NCBI GenBank assembly: GCA_021785175.1
Contig: JAJYGH010000081.1
Location: 48,317 to 112,316, forward strand
DNA: 64,000 nt
Direction: 5' to 3'
DNA from: Chloroflexota bacterium
GTDB lineage: Bacteria; Chloroflexota; Limnocylindria; Limnocylindrales; CSP1-4
A program made the position numbers and the translations under genes. The notes under the pieces are model-generated. The model was not told where the DNA came from, did not search any database, and saw only the letters and a program-made list of their open reading frames with translations. The number at the start of each line of letters is the position of its first letter. The stretch's first letter is position 1. Below, piece by piece: positions 1-9,299 of this stretch.

Positions 1-381
1 AACGCCGAATTCGTGACCGACGAGATCGTCGATCGGTTCTGCCTGGTCGGTCCGGTCGAGGCGCACGTCGCGAAGCTCCGGGAACTCGTCGCGGCGGGCG
101 TCGACCAGTTCAACGTGTACCTGATGAACGGCGACGAGGACGCCCGCAGTTCAGCGGCCGACTCGCCACCGGCGCGTGCCTGGCCCCTGCGGCTCGGCAC
201 TGGACGCCGGTCGGTCGATCCCGAGCGTCTTCGCGATCAGCTCGGCTCGTGTGATGCCGGGCGCGTCAGCTGCAGCGCGTGCCGGACTTCGGGACCGTCA
301 GCGAGATCAGGTACGCATCGACCGCGCTGTCGATGCAGGCGCTCTGGCCGTACGCCGTGTGCCCCTGTCCGACCCGCGTGA
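1..381 (+). pseudogene. C-terminal part of LLM-class (F420-dependent type) oxidoreductase, left edge partial, 3' end apparently degenerate
   Basis: NAEFVTDEIVDRFCLVGPVEAHVAKLRELVAAGVDQFNVYLMNGDED resembles the C-terminus of LLM F420-dependent oxidoreductases; downstream residues become Arg/Ser/Pro rich and overlap the convergent gene. Confidence 0.5.
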
Positions 382-1969
382 GGAGCACGCCCGACCGGAG
401 CTCGCCCGCGAGTTTGACGGCCCACGAGTACGGCGTCGCGGGGTCGCCTGTCGTCCCGATCACGACGATCGGGGGCGCGCCCGCGGCGCGCGGCGCGACG
501 GGGTCGTGGGCCGGGTGGAACGGCCAGAAGGCGCACTCCAGGCCGCTGTACGCCTCGTTTGCCCCGAACCACGGCGCCTTCTGCTCGAGCGTCGTCGCGA
601 GCTGCTCGTAGAACGACACGCTCGTCGGCACGACGGTGTCTGCGCACGTCACCGCGGTGTTCGCCGCCGCGATGTTGCTGTACGTCCCGTTCGGGTTGCG
701 CTGGTCGTAGGAGTCGGCGAGCCGCAGCAGGATCGAGCCATCGCCCGCCTGCGCGAGCGCGAGTCCCTGCCCCAGCGCTGGCCACGCGGACACGTCGTAC
801 AGCGCCGCCGTGACGCCGGTCAGTGCGACGCCCAGCGTCACCGGGCGGGGATCGCCGGATTCGAGGGCGGGCAGGGGCGACTGGTTGATGCGGGCCATGA
901 GGGCGTCGAACGCGGCCTTCGGCTGGCCGCCGTTCGAGAACGCGCAGTTCTGGCTCGCGGCGCACGCCGTGAAGAAGGCGTTGAGGTTCGCGGAGAAGCT
1001 CTCCGCCTGCTGGATGAGGGAGTCGACGAACGGCAGCGTCGGATCGACCGCGCCGTCCAGCACGAACGCACGGACGCGCGCCGGGTAGAGGTTGGCGTAC
1101 GTCGAGCCCAGGAACGTGCCGTACGAAAAGCCGAGGTAGGTGAGCTTCGGATCCCCAAGGGCCGCCCGGATCGCGTCCATGTCCCTTGCCGCGTCGACCG
1201 TGCTCATGTACGGCAGCAGCGCCCCGCTGTGCGCCTCGCAGCCTGCGTCGAACGTCTTCGCGGCGTTGACGATCGCCTGCCGCTCGGCCGCGGTGGTCGG
1301 AATGGGATCGAGCGCGATCATGCGGTCCATCGTCGGCCCGCTCACACACTCGATCGCGGGCTGGCTCGCCCCGACGCCGCGCGGATCGAAGCCGATGATG
1401 TCGAAGTGGGCGCGGAGGTTCGCCGAGAAGAGCGACTGCCCCGCCTCCCGCACGAACGTCACGCCGGAGTCGCCGGGCCCCCCGGGATCGGTCAGCAGGT
1501 CGCCGATCTTCGGTCCCGGGCCCATCGCGGGCAGCCGGATCAGCGCGAGGCGCATCGAACCGTTCGCAGGGTGGGCGTAGTCGACCGGAACGGTCACCGT
1601 CCCGCACTCGAACGGCGCACCGCAGGCCGTCCACGCGATCGTCCCGGACGGAGACGACGAGGGCAGCCCGGACGACGACGACGGAGCGGACGACGGAGGC
1701 ACCGCCGACGATGCGGTCGACGCCGATGCAGACGGCGATCCGAAGGCGGACGCCTGCGCCGACACCGCTGCCGACGGGCTGAGCGGAGGCATGGTGCCGC
1801 TGGGATGGGTCGCGGTGCAGGCTGAGACGACGAGGCTCGCGAGCAGGATCAGGCCTCGGCGCGCGGCGGTCACGCGCGCGCGGTTCACTGGGGTCGGCTC
1901 ACGGGCGGTTTCCCTGTCTGACGCGACACGAGTCGGTCGCTGACGGCCATCGTACGGCTCGTTCGTCAT
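266..1969 (-). CDS. alpha/beta hydrolase, secreted tripeptidyl aminopeptidase-like lipoprotein
   Basis: Lipobox-like LLASLVVSAC, GGPGDSG oxyanion region, GFSYGTFLG nucleophile elbow, C-terminal GQGHTAYGQSACID. Start may instead be the GTG at 1888. Confidence 0.85.
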   Translation of the reverse strand: MTNEPYDGRQRPTRVASDRETAREPTPVNRARVTAARRGLILLASLVVSACTATHPSGTMPPLSPSAAVSAQASAFGSPSASASTASSAVPPSSAPSSSSGLPSSSPSGTIAWTACGAPFECGTVTVPVDYAHPANGSMRLALIRLPAMGPGPKIGDLLTDPGGPGDSGVTFVREAGQSLFSANLRAHFDIIGFDPRGVGASQPAIECVSGPTMDRMIALDPIPTTAAERQAIVNAAKTFDAGCEAHSGALLPYMSTVDAARDMDAIRAALGDPKLTYLGFSYGTFLGSTYANLYPARVRAFVLDGAVDPTLPFVDSLIQQAESFSANLNAFFTACAASQNCAFSNGGQPKAAFDALMARINQSPLPALESGDPRPVTLGVALTGVTAALYDVSAWPALGQGLALAQAGDGSILLRLADSYDQRNPNGTYSNIAAANTAVTCADTVVPTSVSFYEQLATTLEQKAPWFGANEAYSGLECAFWPFHPAHDPVAPRAAGAPPIVVIGTTGDPATPYSWAVKLAGELRSGVLLTRVGQGHTAYGQSACIDSAVDAYLISLTVPKSGTRCS

Positions 1970-2025
1970 TCCCCGCCGGCCGCAGGCAGTCGGCCCGGAG
2001 CGCCCCGGTCGGCTACCCTTGCCGC

Positions 2026-2880
2026 ATGTCTCTCGCCCCGTCGGACCTCTTCTGTCCATCGTGCGGCGGGTACGTCCACCCGTTCCTCGACGCCTGCCCC
2101 GCGTGTCGTGGCCGGTCCCATGGCCGATATTCCGAGGCCGCACGGGGCGAGGACCTCGGGCTCGCGCGGCTCCTCCGCCACCCCGTCGTGCTCGAGCGAG
2201 TCTCTGCGCTCACCCGGACGTTCGCGCTCCAGACGGCGCGCGGAGTCGGTGCGCTGTCGGGCGTGCTGGGAACGGAGGAAGAGGAGGAAGCCGATCTGGT
2301 CGGCCTCCTCAACTACTTCGCGATCCGCGCCCGGTACCGCGCGTGGCTGGACCAGGCGTCCCCACAGGACGACCTCCGGCTGCACCTCGAACCCGACCGT
2401 CTCGTGCTGCACCGCGCGCGGCCCGCGGACACGGTCCTCGACATCGAGCTGCACACCCTTCGCTCGATCGGCCGGCCCGTCGCGAGCGGCGCGCCTGCGC
2501 CGGGAGTCCTCATCCACGGGGTGGAGCTGACAGGCACGCACGCGCGCCAGGGGAGGCCGGTCACGATCCATCTCGGGAACCCGGGCGGCCTGTTCAGCAC
2601 CAGGGCGCGGCCGGATCATTTCCAGGTGCTCGGCTGGGCCATCGGCATCCTGGCGGGCATGGCGGCGGAGCGGCGCTGGCGGGACGTCGGTGTTGCGGAG
2701 CACGCGCGCGAGATCGGAGAGGCCGGCGCCGGCGCCGACCCCGGCACCCGCCCCGGCGTCGACGGAGCATTCTCGGTCCCGAGCCTGCCGGACGGGACGC
2801 GCGGGCCTTTGGCCGGTGACGCGGCAACTGCGGCCGAGGGCGACGGGCGACCGGAAGGGGAGGTGCCGGCGGCCGGCTGA
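2026..2880 (+). CDS. hypothetical protein with N-terminal CPSC/CPAC zinc-ribbon-like motif
   Basis: ORF 284 aa; FCPSCGGYVHPFLDACPAC. Confidence 0.7.
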   Translation: MSLAPSDLFCPSCGGYVHPFLDACPACRGRSHGRYSEAARGEDLGLARLLRHPVVLERVSALTRTFALQTARGVGALSGVLGTEEEEEADLVGLLNYFAIRARYRAWLDQASPQDDLRLHLEPDRLVLHRARPADTVLDIELHTLRSIGRPVASGAPAPGVLIHGVELTGTHARQGRPVTIHLGNPGGLFSTRARPDHFQVLGWAIGILAGMAAERRWRDVGVAEHAREIGEAGAGADPGTRPGVDGAFSVPSLPDGTRGPLAGDAATAAEGDGRPEGEVPAAG

Positions 2881-2969
2881 CCGCGGCACGCCCGAAGCCA
2901 GCGGGCGCGCGTCGGGCGTCGGTTGCCGGTCCTGCCTGCGGTTCGCGTCAGCCCGGGTTCGAGGCGCGT

Positions 2970-3215
2970 TCAGTCCTGCGTGTCCGCCCAGCGACCCGCG
3001 AGGTACGTCGCGGCCGCGCGTTCGAGCACCCACGCCTGGCACTCGACCTCGACGCACTGATCCGTCCCGGTGCCGCACGAGAACTCACAGTGCCGCGCGA
3101 TGCGGTCGAGCAGCGCGACGGCTGCGTCGACGCCGGGCGGCGTCCACGTGCCCGTCACCGACAGCACGGCGGCGGGATCGGGCAGGTCGGGCGGCAGGGA
3201 CGATCGAGTCGACAT
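2970..3215 (-). CDS. small hypothetical protein (cysteine-containing)
   Basis: ATG at 3215 preceded by GGAGG on minus strand; MSTRSSLPPDLPDPAAVLSVTGTWTPPGVDAAVALLDRIARHCEFSCG. Confidence 0.6.
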   Translation of the reverse strand: MSTRSSLPPDLPDPAAVLSVTGTWTPPGVDAAVALLDRIARHCEFSCGTGTDQCVEVECQAWVLERAAATYLAGRWADTQD

Positions 3216-3355
3216 CGAGGACCTCCAGCGGGAGATCCCGACGTTACGGCCTCGGCCGGACGGCCGGCGAGGGTCGTTCGGCCCGTCCGCGCCCGCTGGA
3301 GCGGGCGGGCAGGCTGCGGCCGGTGGCCGATCGGCGGTGGCCGATCGGCGGCGGA

Positions 3356-4132
3356 TCAAGGAGCAATCCGGTGGATCAGGCTGCTGACCGCGAAGCCGAC
3401 CGCGGCAGCGCCAAGCCCGATCACGAGCATCTGGAGCCCGTTCCTGCGCCAGTCTCCGACGAGCGTGACCGACGAGTAGACGCCGACCCCGAACAGCACG
3501 ATCGCGCTCAGGACGATCGCGGTGACGAGAGCCGGCGTGCGCGCCAGGATCACGAACGGCGCCAGCGGGATCAGGTGCCCGATGAGGGTTGCGATCGTGA
3601 TGACGACGGAGCTGCGGACGATGTCGCCGTTTCTGACAGGCTGCAGGTGCAATTCCTCATCCATCATCGTCTGCAGCCAGCGATCGCGGTTCGCCGTGAT
3701 CGTGTCGACGACCTGCTCCAGCAGCTCCCCGCGGAAACCCTTCGCGGCGTAGATCTCGCGGATCTCCTGGCGCTCGACGTCCGGCACCGTGTCGATCTCG
3801 CCGGACTCTCGCTCGCGTTCGGCCAGGTAGTAGTCACGCTCGGACACTGTCGACGTGTAGCCGACGGCCCCCATCGAGATCGACTCGGTGATCGCGGCCG
3901 CGAGCCCGGTGGCGACGAGGATCGGTGTCGATCCTCCGGCTGCGATGACGCCCAGGATGATCCCGAGGATGTTCACGAGGCCATCCTGGCCCCCCAGGAT
4001 CACGTCCCGGAGCCAGTTCGTCTCGCGGTGCATCTCGCGGTGCTCCGGGACTCCGGCTGCGGCGTCGCCACTGGGCTGTACCGCCCGGCCCAGCCTGCTG
4101 GCCGGGGCGCGGGCATTCGAGTCGGCTGCCAC
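3356..4132 (-). CDS. VIT1/CCC1-family transporter
   Basis: ETNWLRDVILGGQDGLVNILGIILGVIAAGG and multiple TM segments; start 4132 or 4033 uncertain. Confidence 0.85.
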   Translation of the reverse strand: MAADSNARAPASRLGRAVQPSGDAAAGVPEHREMHRETNWLRDVILGGQDGLVNILGIILGVIAAGGSTPILVATGLAAAITESISMGAVGYTSTVSERDYYLAERERESGEIDTVPDVERQEIREIYAAKGFRGELLEQVVDTITANRDRWLQTMMDEELHLQPVRNGDIVRSSVVITIATLIGHLIPLAPFVILARTPALVTAIVLSAIVLFGVGVYSSVTLVGDWRRNGLQMLVIGLGAAAVGFAVSSLIHRIAP

Positions 4133-4383
4133 GTGCTCCCTCTGCTGTCGTCGAGTCGAAGGTGCCCTCGCGGGGGCCGCGGGAGCGATGGCATGAGCGC
4201 CATCCGCCTTGCATGCGCGGACCACCGGGGCCGGGCCTGCCCTGGCGGGGTCAGCGGCCCGGCGTCGTTACGTGGCCGCAGCACGTCCCCTGCTGCGTCG
4301 CGGTGCCGTTCGCAAGGCCCGGCGCGCCACGCTTCGCGCATCCAACCGCGCGAACGTGCTCCCGGCGGCCGGGAGGAGGCAGC

Positions 4384-5247
4384 ATGCACCTGATCACCAC
4401 GGTCTACGCGCCGGTCCTTGCGCTCTCGGGACTCGTGCTTCTCCTGGGCGTGATCGCCTGGGCGCGCGACGCCAGGGCCGGAGACCCGGTCGTGGACCAC
4501 GCGCGCCGCGTATCGCGTGTGCGACAGTTCGCCGCCGCGGGCCGGCGCGCCGAGGTGCTGGCGGCGTCCGGTGTCGTGGCGCGCGTCCGGAGGCGGCCGC
4601 AGCGGCGGATCGTGGGGTGGGTGACCGTCCGCGCGAGCCTCCGCGCGATCGCACATCGCGTCGATGGCGCGGTCGGGTCGGCCGCGGCGGGAGCCCGGGC
4701 GGCCGGTCGCCGATCGCAGGCGCGCATGTCGCAGGCCCGCAGCCGGGGGGCGGCGAGTTCGTACGGACGGTCGCCGGGCACGACGTGGGCCTCGGGAACC
4801 GCCGCGGTGGCGCGCGGGTCGCGCATCGCCTGGCGCCGGCTGTCGGACGCAGCGGTCCGTGCGGACGCCGCGGCGGTTGCGGCCCAGCGGAAGCTGGTCG
4901 GGTCCGTGGAGGAGTGGGCCGCGAGCGTTCGCGCACGAGCGCGCGACGGCGCACGAACCGACGGGGCACGAACCGACGGCGCACGAACCGACGGCGAACG
5001 AACCGACGGGGCACGAAGGCCCGCGCCCCGCGGGATCCACCTTCCCACGACGGCCGAGATCGAGGCGGCCATCCGCGATGCCGAGGCTGCGGTTCGCGAC
5101 CGCGTCGTCGCGCCGCACGTCTCCGAGACGTCCAACACGCGGATTGCGGTCGACGAGGCCGTCGTGGCCGGTCCGCGCGGCACGCGCGCCGGGACGATCC
5201 CCGCCGACGTACTCTCCGCCGAAGGCGATCGCCCCAACTCCCGCTGA
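4384..5247 (+). CDS. hypothetical protein with N-terminal TM helix and tandem pentapeptide repeats
   Basis: MHLITTVYAPVLALSGLVLLLGVIAWARD; GGAGG-like RBS; internal ARTDG repeats. Confidence 0.6.
   Translation: MHLITTVYAPVLALSGLVLLLGVIAWARDARAGDPVVDHARRVSRVRQFAAAGRRAEVLAASGVVARVRRRPQRRIVGWVTVRASLRAIAHRVDGAVGSAAAGARAAGRRSQARMSQARSRGAASSYGRSPGTTWASGTAAVARGSRIAWRRLSDAAVRADAAAVAAQRKLVGSVEEWAASVRARARDGARTDGARTDGARTDGERTDGARRPAPRGIHLPTTAEIEAAIRDAEAAVRDRVVAPHVSETSNTRIAVDEAVVAGPRGTRAGTIPADVLSAEGDRPNSR
4951..5010 (+). repeat. 4 x 15-bp tandem repeat (gcacgaaccgacggg/c)
   Basis: Direct reading: units at 4951, 4966, 4981, 4996. Confidence 0.9.
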
Positions 5248-5487
5248 CGCCGATCGGCCCATTCCGCGGCGGGCGCCGCTGACCCCTGCGCGTCCCGTGG
5301 GTTCACGCAGCGGCGGACGCCGACGGCGAGACCCCCGCTCAGGCCGGCGCCGCTTGCGGCGATTCGCTCGCGCCGTCGCACGCGGTCGGACGATCCTTGA
5401 CATAATCCTGCCGGCGGCTGTTCCAGTTTCACGTCCGCCGCCTCCTCACCCACAGCTCGGGGCGCAGATGACGGACCTTCCTGCACG

Positions 5488-6792
5488 GTGACGACCGAGG
5501 AGACCACCACGACGCGGGGCGCGACCCCGGCGGAAGCGCCGTCCCCGACCAGGCTCGGCCGCCGCAACGAGCGGCTGATGATGATCGGGGTCGTGGGCTA
5601 CAGCATCCTCGTCGTCCTCCTGATGTTCTTCCGCGGCGTCGAGATCACGCCCGACGTCATGGCGGTGGCGTTCGGTCTGGGCGCAGTGATCCTCGGTCGC
5701 GGCCGGCTCTTCCTGCGCGACTGGCTCCCGTTCGTCGTCCTGTTCCTGGCGTACGAGCTCATGCGCGGCCTGGCGGACAACGTCGGGCTGCCGGTCCACA
5801 TCACCGACATGGTGACCGCCGAGCGGCTCGTCGCGCTCGGGCACATCCCGTCGCAGATCCTGCAGGATGCCTTCCACCCGGCGCACGGCGTCGACATCGT
5901 CGCCGAGTTCGCGACCGTGGTGTACATGCTCCACTTCGCGCTGCCGCTCGTGACCGGCTTCATCCTGTGGGTCTGGCGCCGTAGCCACTACTACGACTTC
6001 GTGGCGGCGCTGATCCTGCTGAGCCTGGTGGGCTTCGTGACGTTCGTGCTGATCCCCACCGCACCGCCCTGGTACGCGGCCCAGGTCGGGGCCCTCAACG
6101 GCCCGAACGGCCACCCCGTCATCTCGTATCTCAAGCCGGGCGCGTTCGACACGCTGGCGAACTTCTTCGGGTTCAAGTCCGACTACATCTACACCTACGT
6201 GTTCTACGACGTGAACCCGAACGGGTTTGCGGCGTGGCCGTCGCTCCACGTCGGCTATCCGTTCCTGTCGTTCCTCGTGCTGCGGCGCGCGTTCGGCAAG
6301 ATCGGCTGGATCGGCTTCATCTACACGCTGCTCGTCGCGTTCTCCGTGATGTACACCGGCGACCACTGGCTCATCGACGCGATCGGCGGCGTCTCGTACG
6401 CCTACGTCTCCTACTACGCGATCACGCGCGCCTCCGTCGTCCAGCGCCGCCTCGCGGCACTGCGAGACGACACCCTCTCGACCGGCGGCATGGGAAGCTT
6501 CCGGGGGTGGGTGACGTCCCTGCCGTCGTCGGTCTCCTGGCCGATGCTCCTGCTCGGCATCGGCGTCGCACTCGCCGGCGTGAGCGGCGTCCAGGCCATG
6601 GAGCACTCGGGCGAGACGGCCACCTGGCTCTACCTCGTGCCGTGGGCGATCGTCCTCGCGGGCGTGTGGCTCATCGCGGTTGCCGTGCTCAGGCATCGCG
6701 CTCCCGCGCCCCGGACCGGGGCCGCCGTTGCGGTGCCGGCCGACGATCCCCCCGATCGCACCGATGCCCCGCCCCCGGAGGCGGCCGGGTGA
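5488..6792 (+). CDS. PAP2-superfamily (inositolphosphotransferase Aur1/Ipt1-like) membrane protein
   Basis: WPSLHVGYPF and GDHWLIDAIGG PAP2 motifs, multiple TM helices, GTG start. Confidence 0.85.
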   Translation: MTTEETTTTRGATPAEAPSPTRLGRRNERLMMIGVVGYSILVVLLMFFRGVEITPDVMAVAFGLGAVILGRGRLFLRDWLPFVVLFLAYELMRGLADNVGLPVHITDMVTAERLVALGHIPSQILQDAFHPAHGVDIVAEFATVVYMLHFALPLVTGFILWVWRRSHYYDFVAALILLSLVGFVTFVLIPTAPPWYAAQVGALNGPNGHPVISYLKPGAFDTLANFFGFKSDYIYTYVFYDVNPNGFAAWPSLHVGYPFLSFLVLRRAFGKIGWIGFIYTLLVAFSVMYTGDHWLIDAIGGVSYAYVSYYAITRASVVQRRLAALRDDTLSTGGMGSFRGWVTSLPSSVSWPMLLLGIGVALAGVSGVQAMEHSGETATWLYLVPWAIVLAGVWLIAVAVLRHRAPAPRTGAAVAVPADDPPDRTDAPPPEAAG

Positions 6793-7799
6793 GCACGATG
6801 GACGACCGCGGTTGCGTCATGCGATACGACGCGGCCCGGACGCGCGCCGGGAACGAGCGGCGGCGGCAGGGGCTGCCCGCGCCGGCCGAGGCGTCGCTTG
6901 GCGTCATCGGCGGCTCGGGCCTGTACGAGATCGAGGGGCTGGGTGACGTCGTCGAGGTCCGGCCCGAGACGCCCTACGGTCCGCCGTCCGATGCGCTCGT
7001 CGTGGGGACGCTCGGCAACACGCGCGTCGCGTTCCTTCCGCGCCACGGCCGGGGGCACCGCCTGACACCCTCCGAGGTCCCGTACCGCGCCAACGTGTAC
7101 GCGCTCAAGCTGCTGGGCGTGGGCGAGGTCGTCGCGGTGTCGGCGTGCGGGTCCCTGAAGGAGGAGATCCGGCCGCGCGACGTCGTGGTCCCCGACCAGT
7201 TCATCGACCGCACGAAGAACCGGCCGGCGACGCTGTACGGGGGCGGGGTCGTCGTGCACGTCGCGTTCGCCGATCCCTTCTGCCCGACGCTCTCGGCCCG
7301 GCTCGCCGTCCTCGCCGAGGCCGTCTTCGAGCAGTCGGACCGCGAGGCCGGCGTGGCGGGCACGGACGTGGCGCGGCGAGTGCATCGCGGCGGCACGTAT
7401 GTCGCGATGGAGGGGCCGCAGTTCTCGACCCGCGCGGAGTCGAACCTCTACCGCAGCTGGGGAGCGAGCGTCATCGGGATGACGGGTCTCCCCGAGGCGA
7501 AGCTGGCTCGCGAGGCCGAGCTGTGCTACGGGATGCTCGCCTACGCGACGGACTACGACTGCTGGCACGAAGGCGAGGAGGCGGTGACCGTCGCCCAGGT
7601 CGTCGGGAACCTCGGCGCGAACGTCGCGTCCGCACGTTCGATCCTCACTCGGCTCGCGTCCGACGGACTGCCGACGCGCGACGCCTGCGGATGCGCCGCG
7701 GCCCTCGAGAACGCGATCCAGACCGACCCCGCCTCGCTCGACCGGGCGCGGGTGCGCGAGCTTTCGTTGCTCCTTGGCGGCCAGCTTCCGACCGACTGA
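6789..7799 (+). CDS. mtnP: S-methyl-5'-thioadenosine phosphorylase
   Basis: GVIGGSGLYEIEGL, FLPRHGRGHRLTPSEVPYRAN, YVAMEGPQFSTRAES; GTG start overlaps upstream stop. Confidence 0.9.
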   Translation: MSTMDDRGCVMRYDAARTRAGNERRRQGLPAPAEASLGVIGGSGLYEIEGLGDVVEVRPETPYGPPSDALVVGTLGNTRVAFLPRHGRGHRLTPSEVPYRANVYALKLLGVGEVVAVSACGSLKEEIRPRDVVVPDQFIDRTKNRPATLYGGGVVVHVAFADPFCPTLSARLAVLAEAVFEQSDREAGVAGTDVARRVHRGGTYVAMEGPQFSTRAESNLYRSWGASVIGMTGLPEAKLAREAELCYGMLAYATDYDCWHEGEEAVTVAQVVGNLGANVASARSILTRLASDGLPTRDACGCAAALENAIQTDPASLDRARVRELSLLLGGQLPTD

Positions 7800-8658
7800 C
7801 GGGGGCGGAAGGCCGCCCCCGCCGCTGATCGACACCGCCGGCCTCCGGGCGCTGCTCGGCGACCCGGCGACCCGGATCGTCGACGCGCGCTGGTACCTCG
7901 GACGCCCCGGCGAAGGGCGCGCGGCGTACGAGCGCGGGCACGTCCCGGGGGCCATCCACCTCGATCTCGACGACGACCTCAGCGTGCCCGGCGGACCCGG
8001 CCGGCATCCGCTCCCCGATCCCGCGGCGTTCGCCCGGCGAATGGGCGGGGCGGGGATCGGGGTGGAGCACCGGGTGGTGGCGTACGACGACGCCGGCGGG
8101 TGGGTCGGTGCCCGGCTGTGGTGGATGCTCGAGCGGCTGGGGCACCCGTGGGTCCGCGTGCTCGACGGTGGGATCGGCGCGTGGATGGCGGCGGGGGGCC
8201 CGCTCGTGACGGAGGTGCCGGCGTGGCCCGAGGCCAGCTTCGAGCCACGGTCCGGCTGGTCCGGCACGATCGATCGTGACGAGCTCCGCCGCCGGCTCGG
8301 GACGGTGGTGCTGCTCGACGCGCGGGCGGCCGCGCGATACCGGGGCGAGGTCGAGCCGATCGACCCGGCGGCGGGCCACATCCCGACGGCGTTGAGCGCG
8401 CCCTACGAGCAGAACCTCGGGCCGGACGGCCGCTTCCTGCCCGTCGAGGCCCTCGCGGCACGGTTCCAGGACCTCGGCGCGGACGGCACGACCGAGGTCG
8501 TGACGTACTGCGGGAGCGGCACGTCAGCGCTCCACCATGCGCTCGCGATGCGGCTGCTCGGGCTCCCCGATCCCACGCTGTACGTCGGCTCGTGGAGCGA
8601 CTGGAGCACGGCGGGGTATCCCGTCGCGACGGGGCCCGAGCCGGGCGAGCCGGGATGA
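7774..8658 (+). CDS. thiosulfate/3-mercaptopyruvate sulfurtransferase (two rhodanese domains)
   Basis: Duplicated rhodanese folds; active-site loop YCGSGTSA; start site uncertain (TTG 7774 overlaps mtnP end). Confidence 0.88.
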   Translation: MAASFRPTDGGGRPPPPLIDTAGLRALLGDPATRIVDARWYLGRPGEGRAAYERGHVPGAIHLDLDDDLSVPGGPGRHPLPDPAAFARRMGGAGIGVEHRVVAYDDAGGWVGARLWWMLERLGHPWVRVLDGGIGAWMAAGGPLVTEVPAWPEASFEPRSGWSGTIDRDELRRRLGTVVLLDARAAARYRGEVEPIDPAAGHIPTALSAPYEQNLGPDGRFLPVEALAARFQDLGADGTTEVVTYCGSGTSALHHALAMRLLGLPDPTLYVGSWSDWSTAGYPVATGPEPGEPG

Positions 8659-8984
8659 TGGGCCGGGCGCGTCGGGGCCGAGTCCGCGTCCCGCTCCCGA
8701 TCGCCGTGCCCGCGCACGCCGCCGCCACCCTGCTCCGGCCCGGCGACACCGTCGCCGTCCACCGGCCTGGTCATCCCGACCGGCGCCGCCGGATCGCCGG
8801 TCCCGTCACCGTCCTGGCGGCCAGGCCGGCCTCGCGACGACCCTCCCGCCCGCGGCAGCTCCGCTCGTGGCCGCGTGCTCGTCGGGACGGTGCACGGCGT
8901 CGTCGAAGTGTCCGTCGGCTGACGGTCCCCGGTTCCTCCAGGGGCCGCCTGTCGCGCCGCCTCCGATCACGCCGGGTGGGTTGA
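8655..8984 (+). pseudogene. possible frameshifted SAF-domain (RcpC/CpaB-like) remnant
   Basis: VPLPIAVPAHAAATLLRPGDTVAVHRPG..GPVTVLAA resembles a SAF domain; then the frame becomes Arg-rich while a plausible tail continues in another frame. Confidence 0.35.
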
Positions 8985-9004
8985 CGCCGGCTCGCGCCCG
9001 CGCT

Positions 9005-9280
9005 TCAGCGCGCGCTCGACCCGCCGGCGACAGCGGGCAGGACGTGCACGACGCCGTGCGCCGGGACGGGCGTGGACAGGTCGGCCGGATGCGTGTCGAC
9101 GAACACGTTGATGTACTCGCGGAGGGCCGGACCGGGCACGCAGAGCCGGTCACGCATCCCCGGCCACCGCGCGTCGAGCGCGTCGATCACCTCCGCGACC
9201 GTCGACCCGTCGACGGACACCCGGCGGTCCGCGCCCGGGAACAGCGCGACCAGTGAGCGCGGCAGGACCACGGTCACCAT
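9005..9280 (-). CDS. MoaD/ThiS-family small protein
   Basis: MVTVVLPRSLVALFPGADRRVSVDGSTVAEVIDALDARWPGMRDRL...INVFVD..HVLPAVAGG. Confidence 0.75.
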   Translation of the reverse strand: MVTVVLPRSLVALFPGADRRVSVDGSTVAEVIDALDARWPGMRDRLCVPGPALREYINVFVDTHPADLSTPVPAHGVVHVLPAVAGGSSAR

Positions 9281-9299
9281 CTCGTGGTCGTCCCCGCCA

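Noticed and set aside
4951-5010. CRISPR array candidate
   Set aside because: Contiguous 15-bp coding repeats with no spacers; no cas genes in the window.
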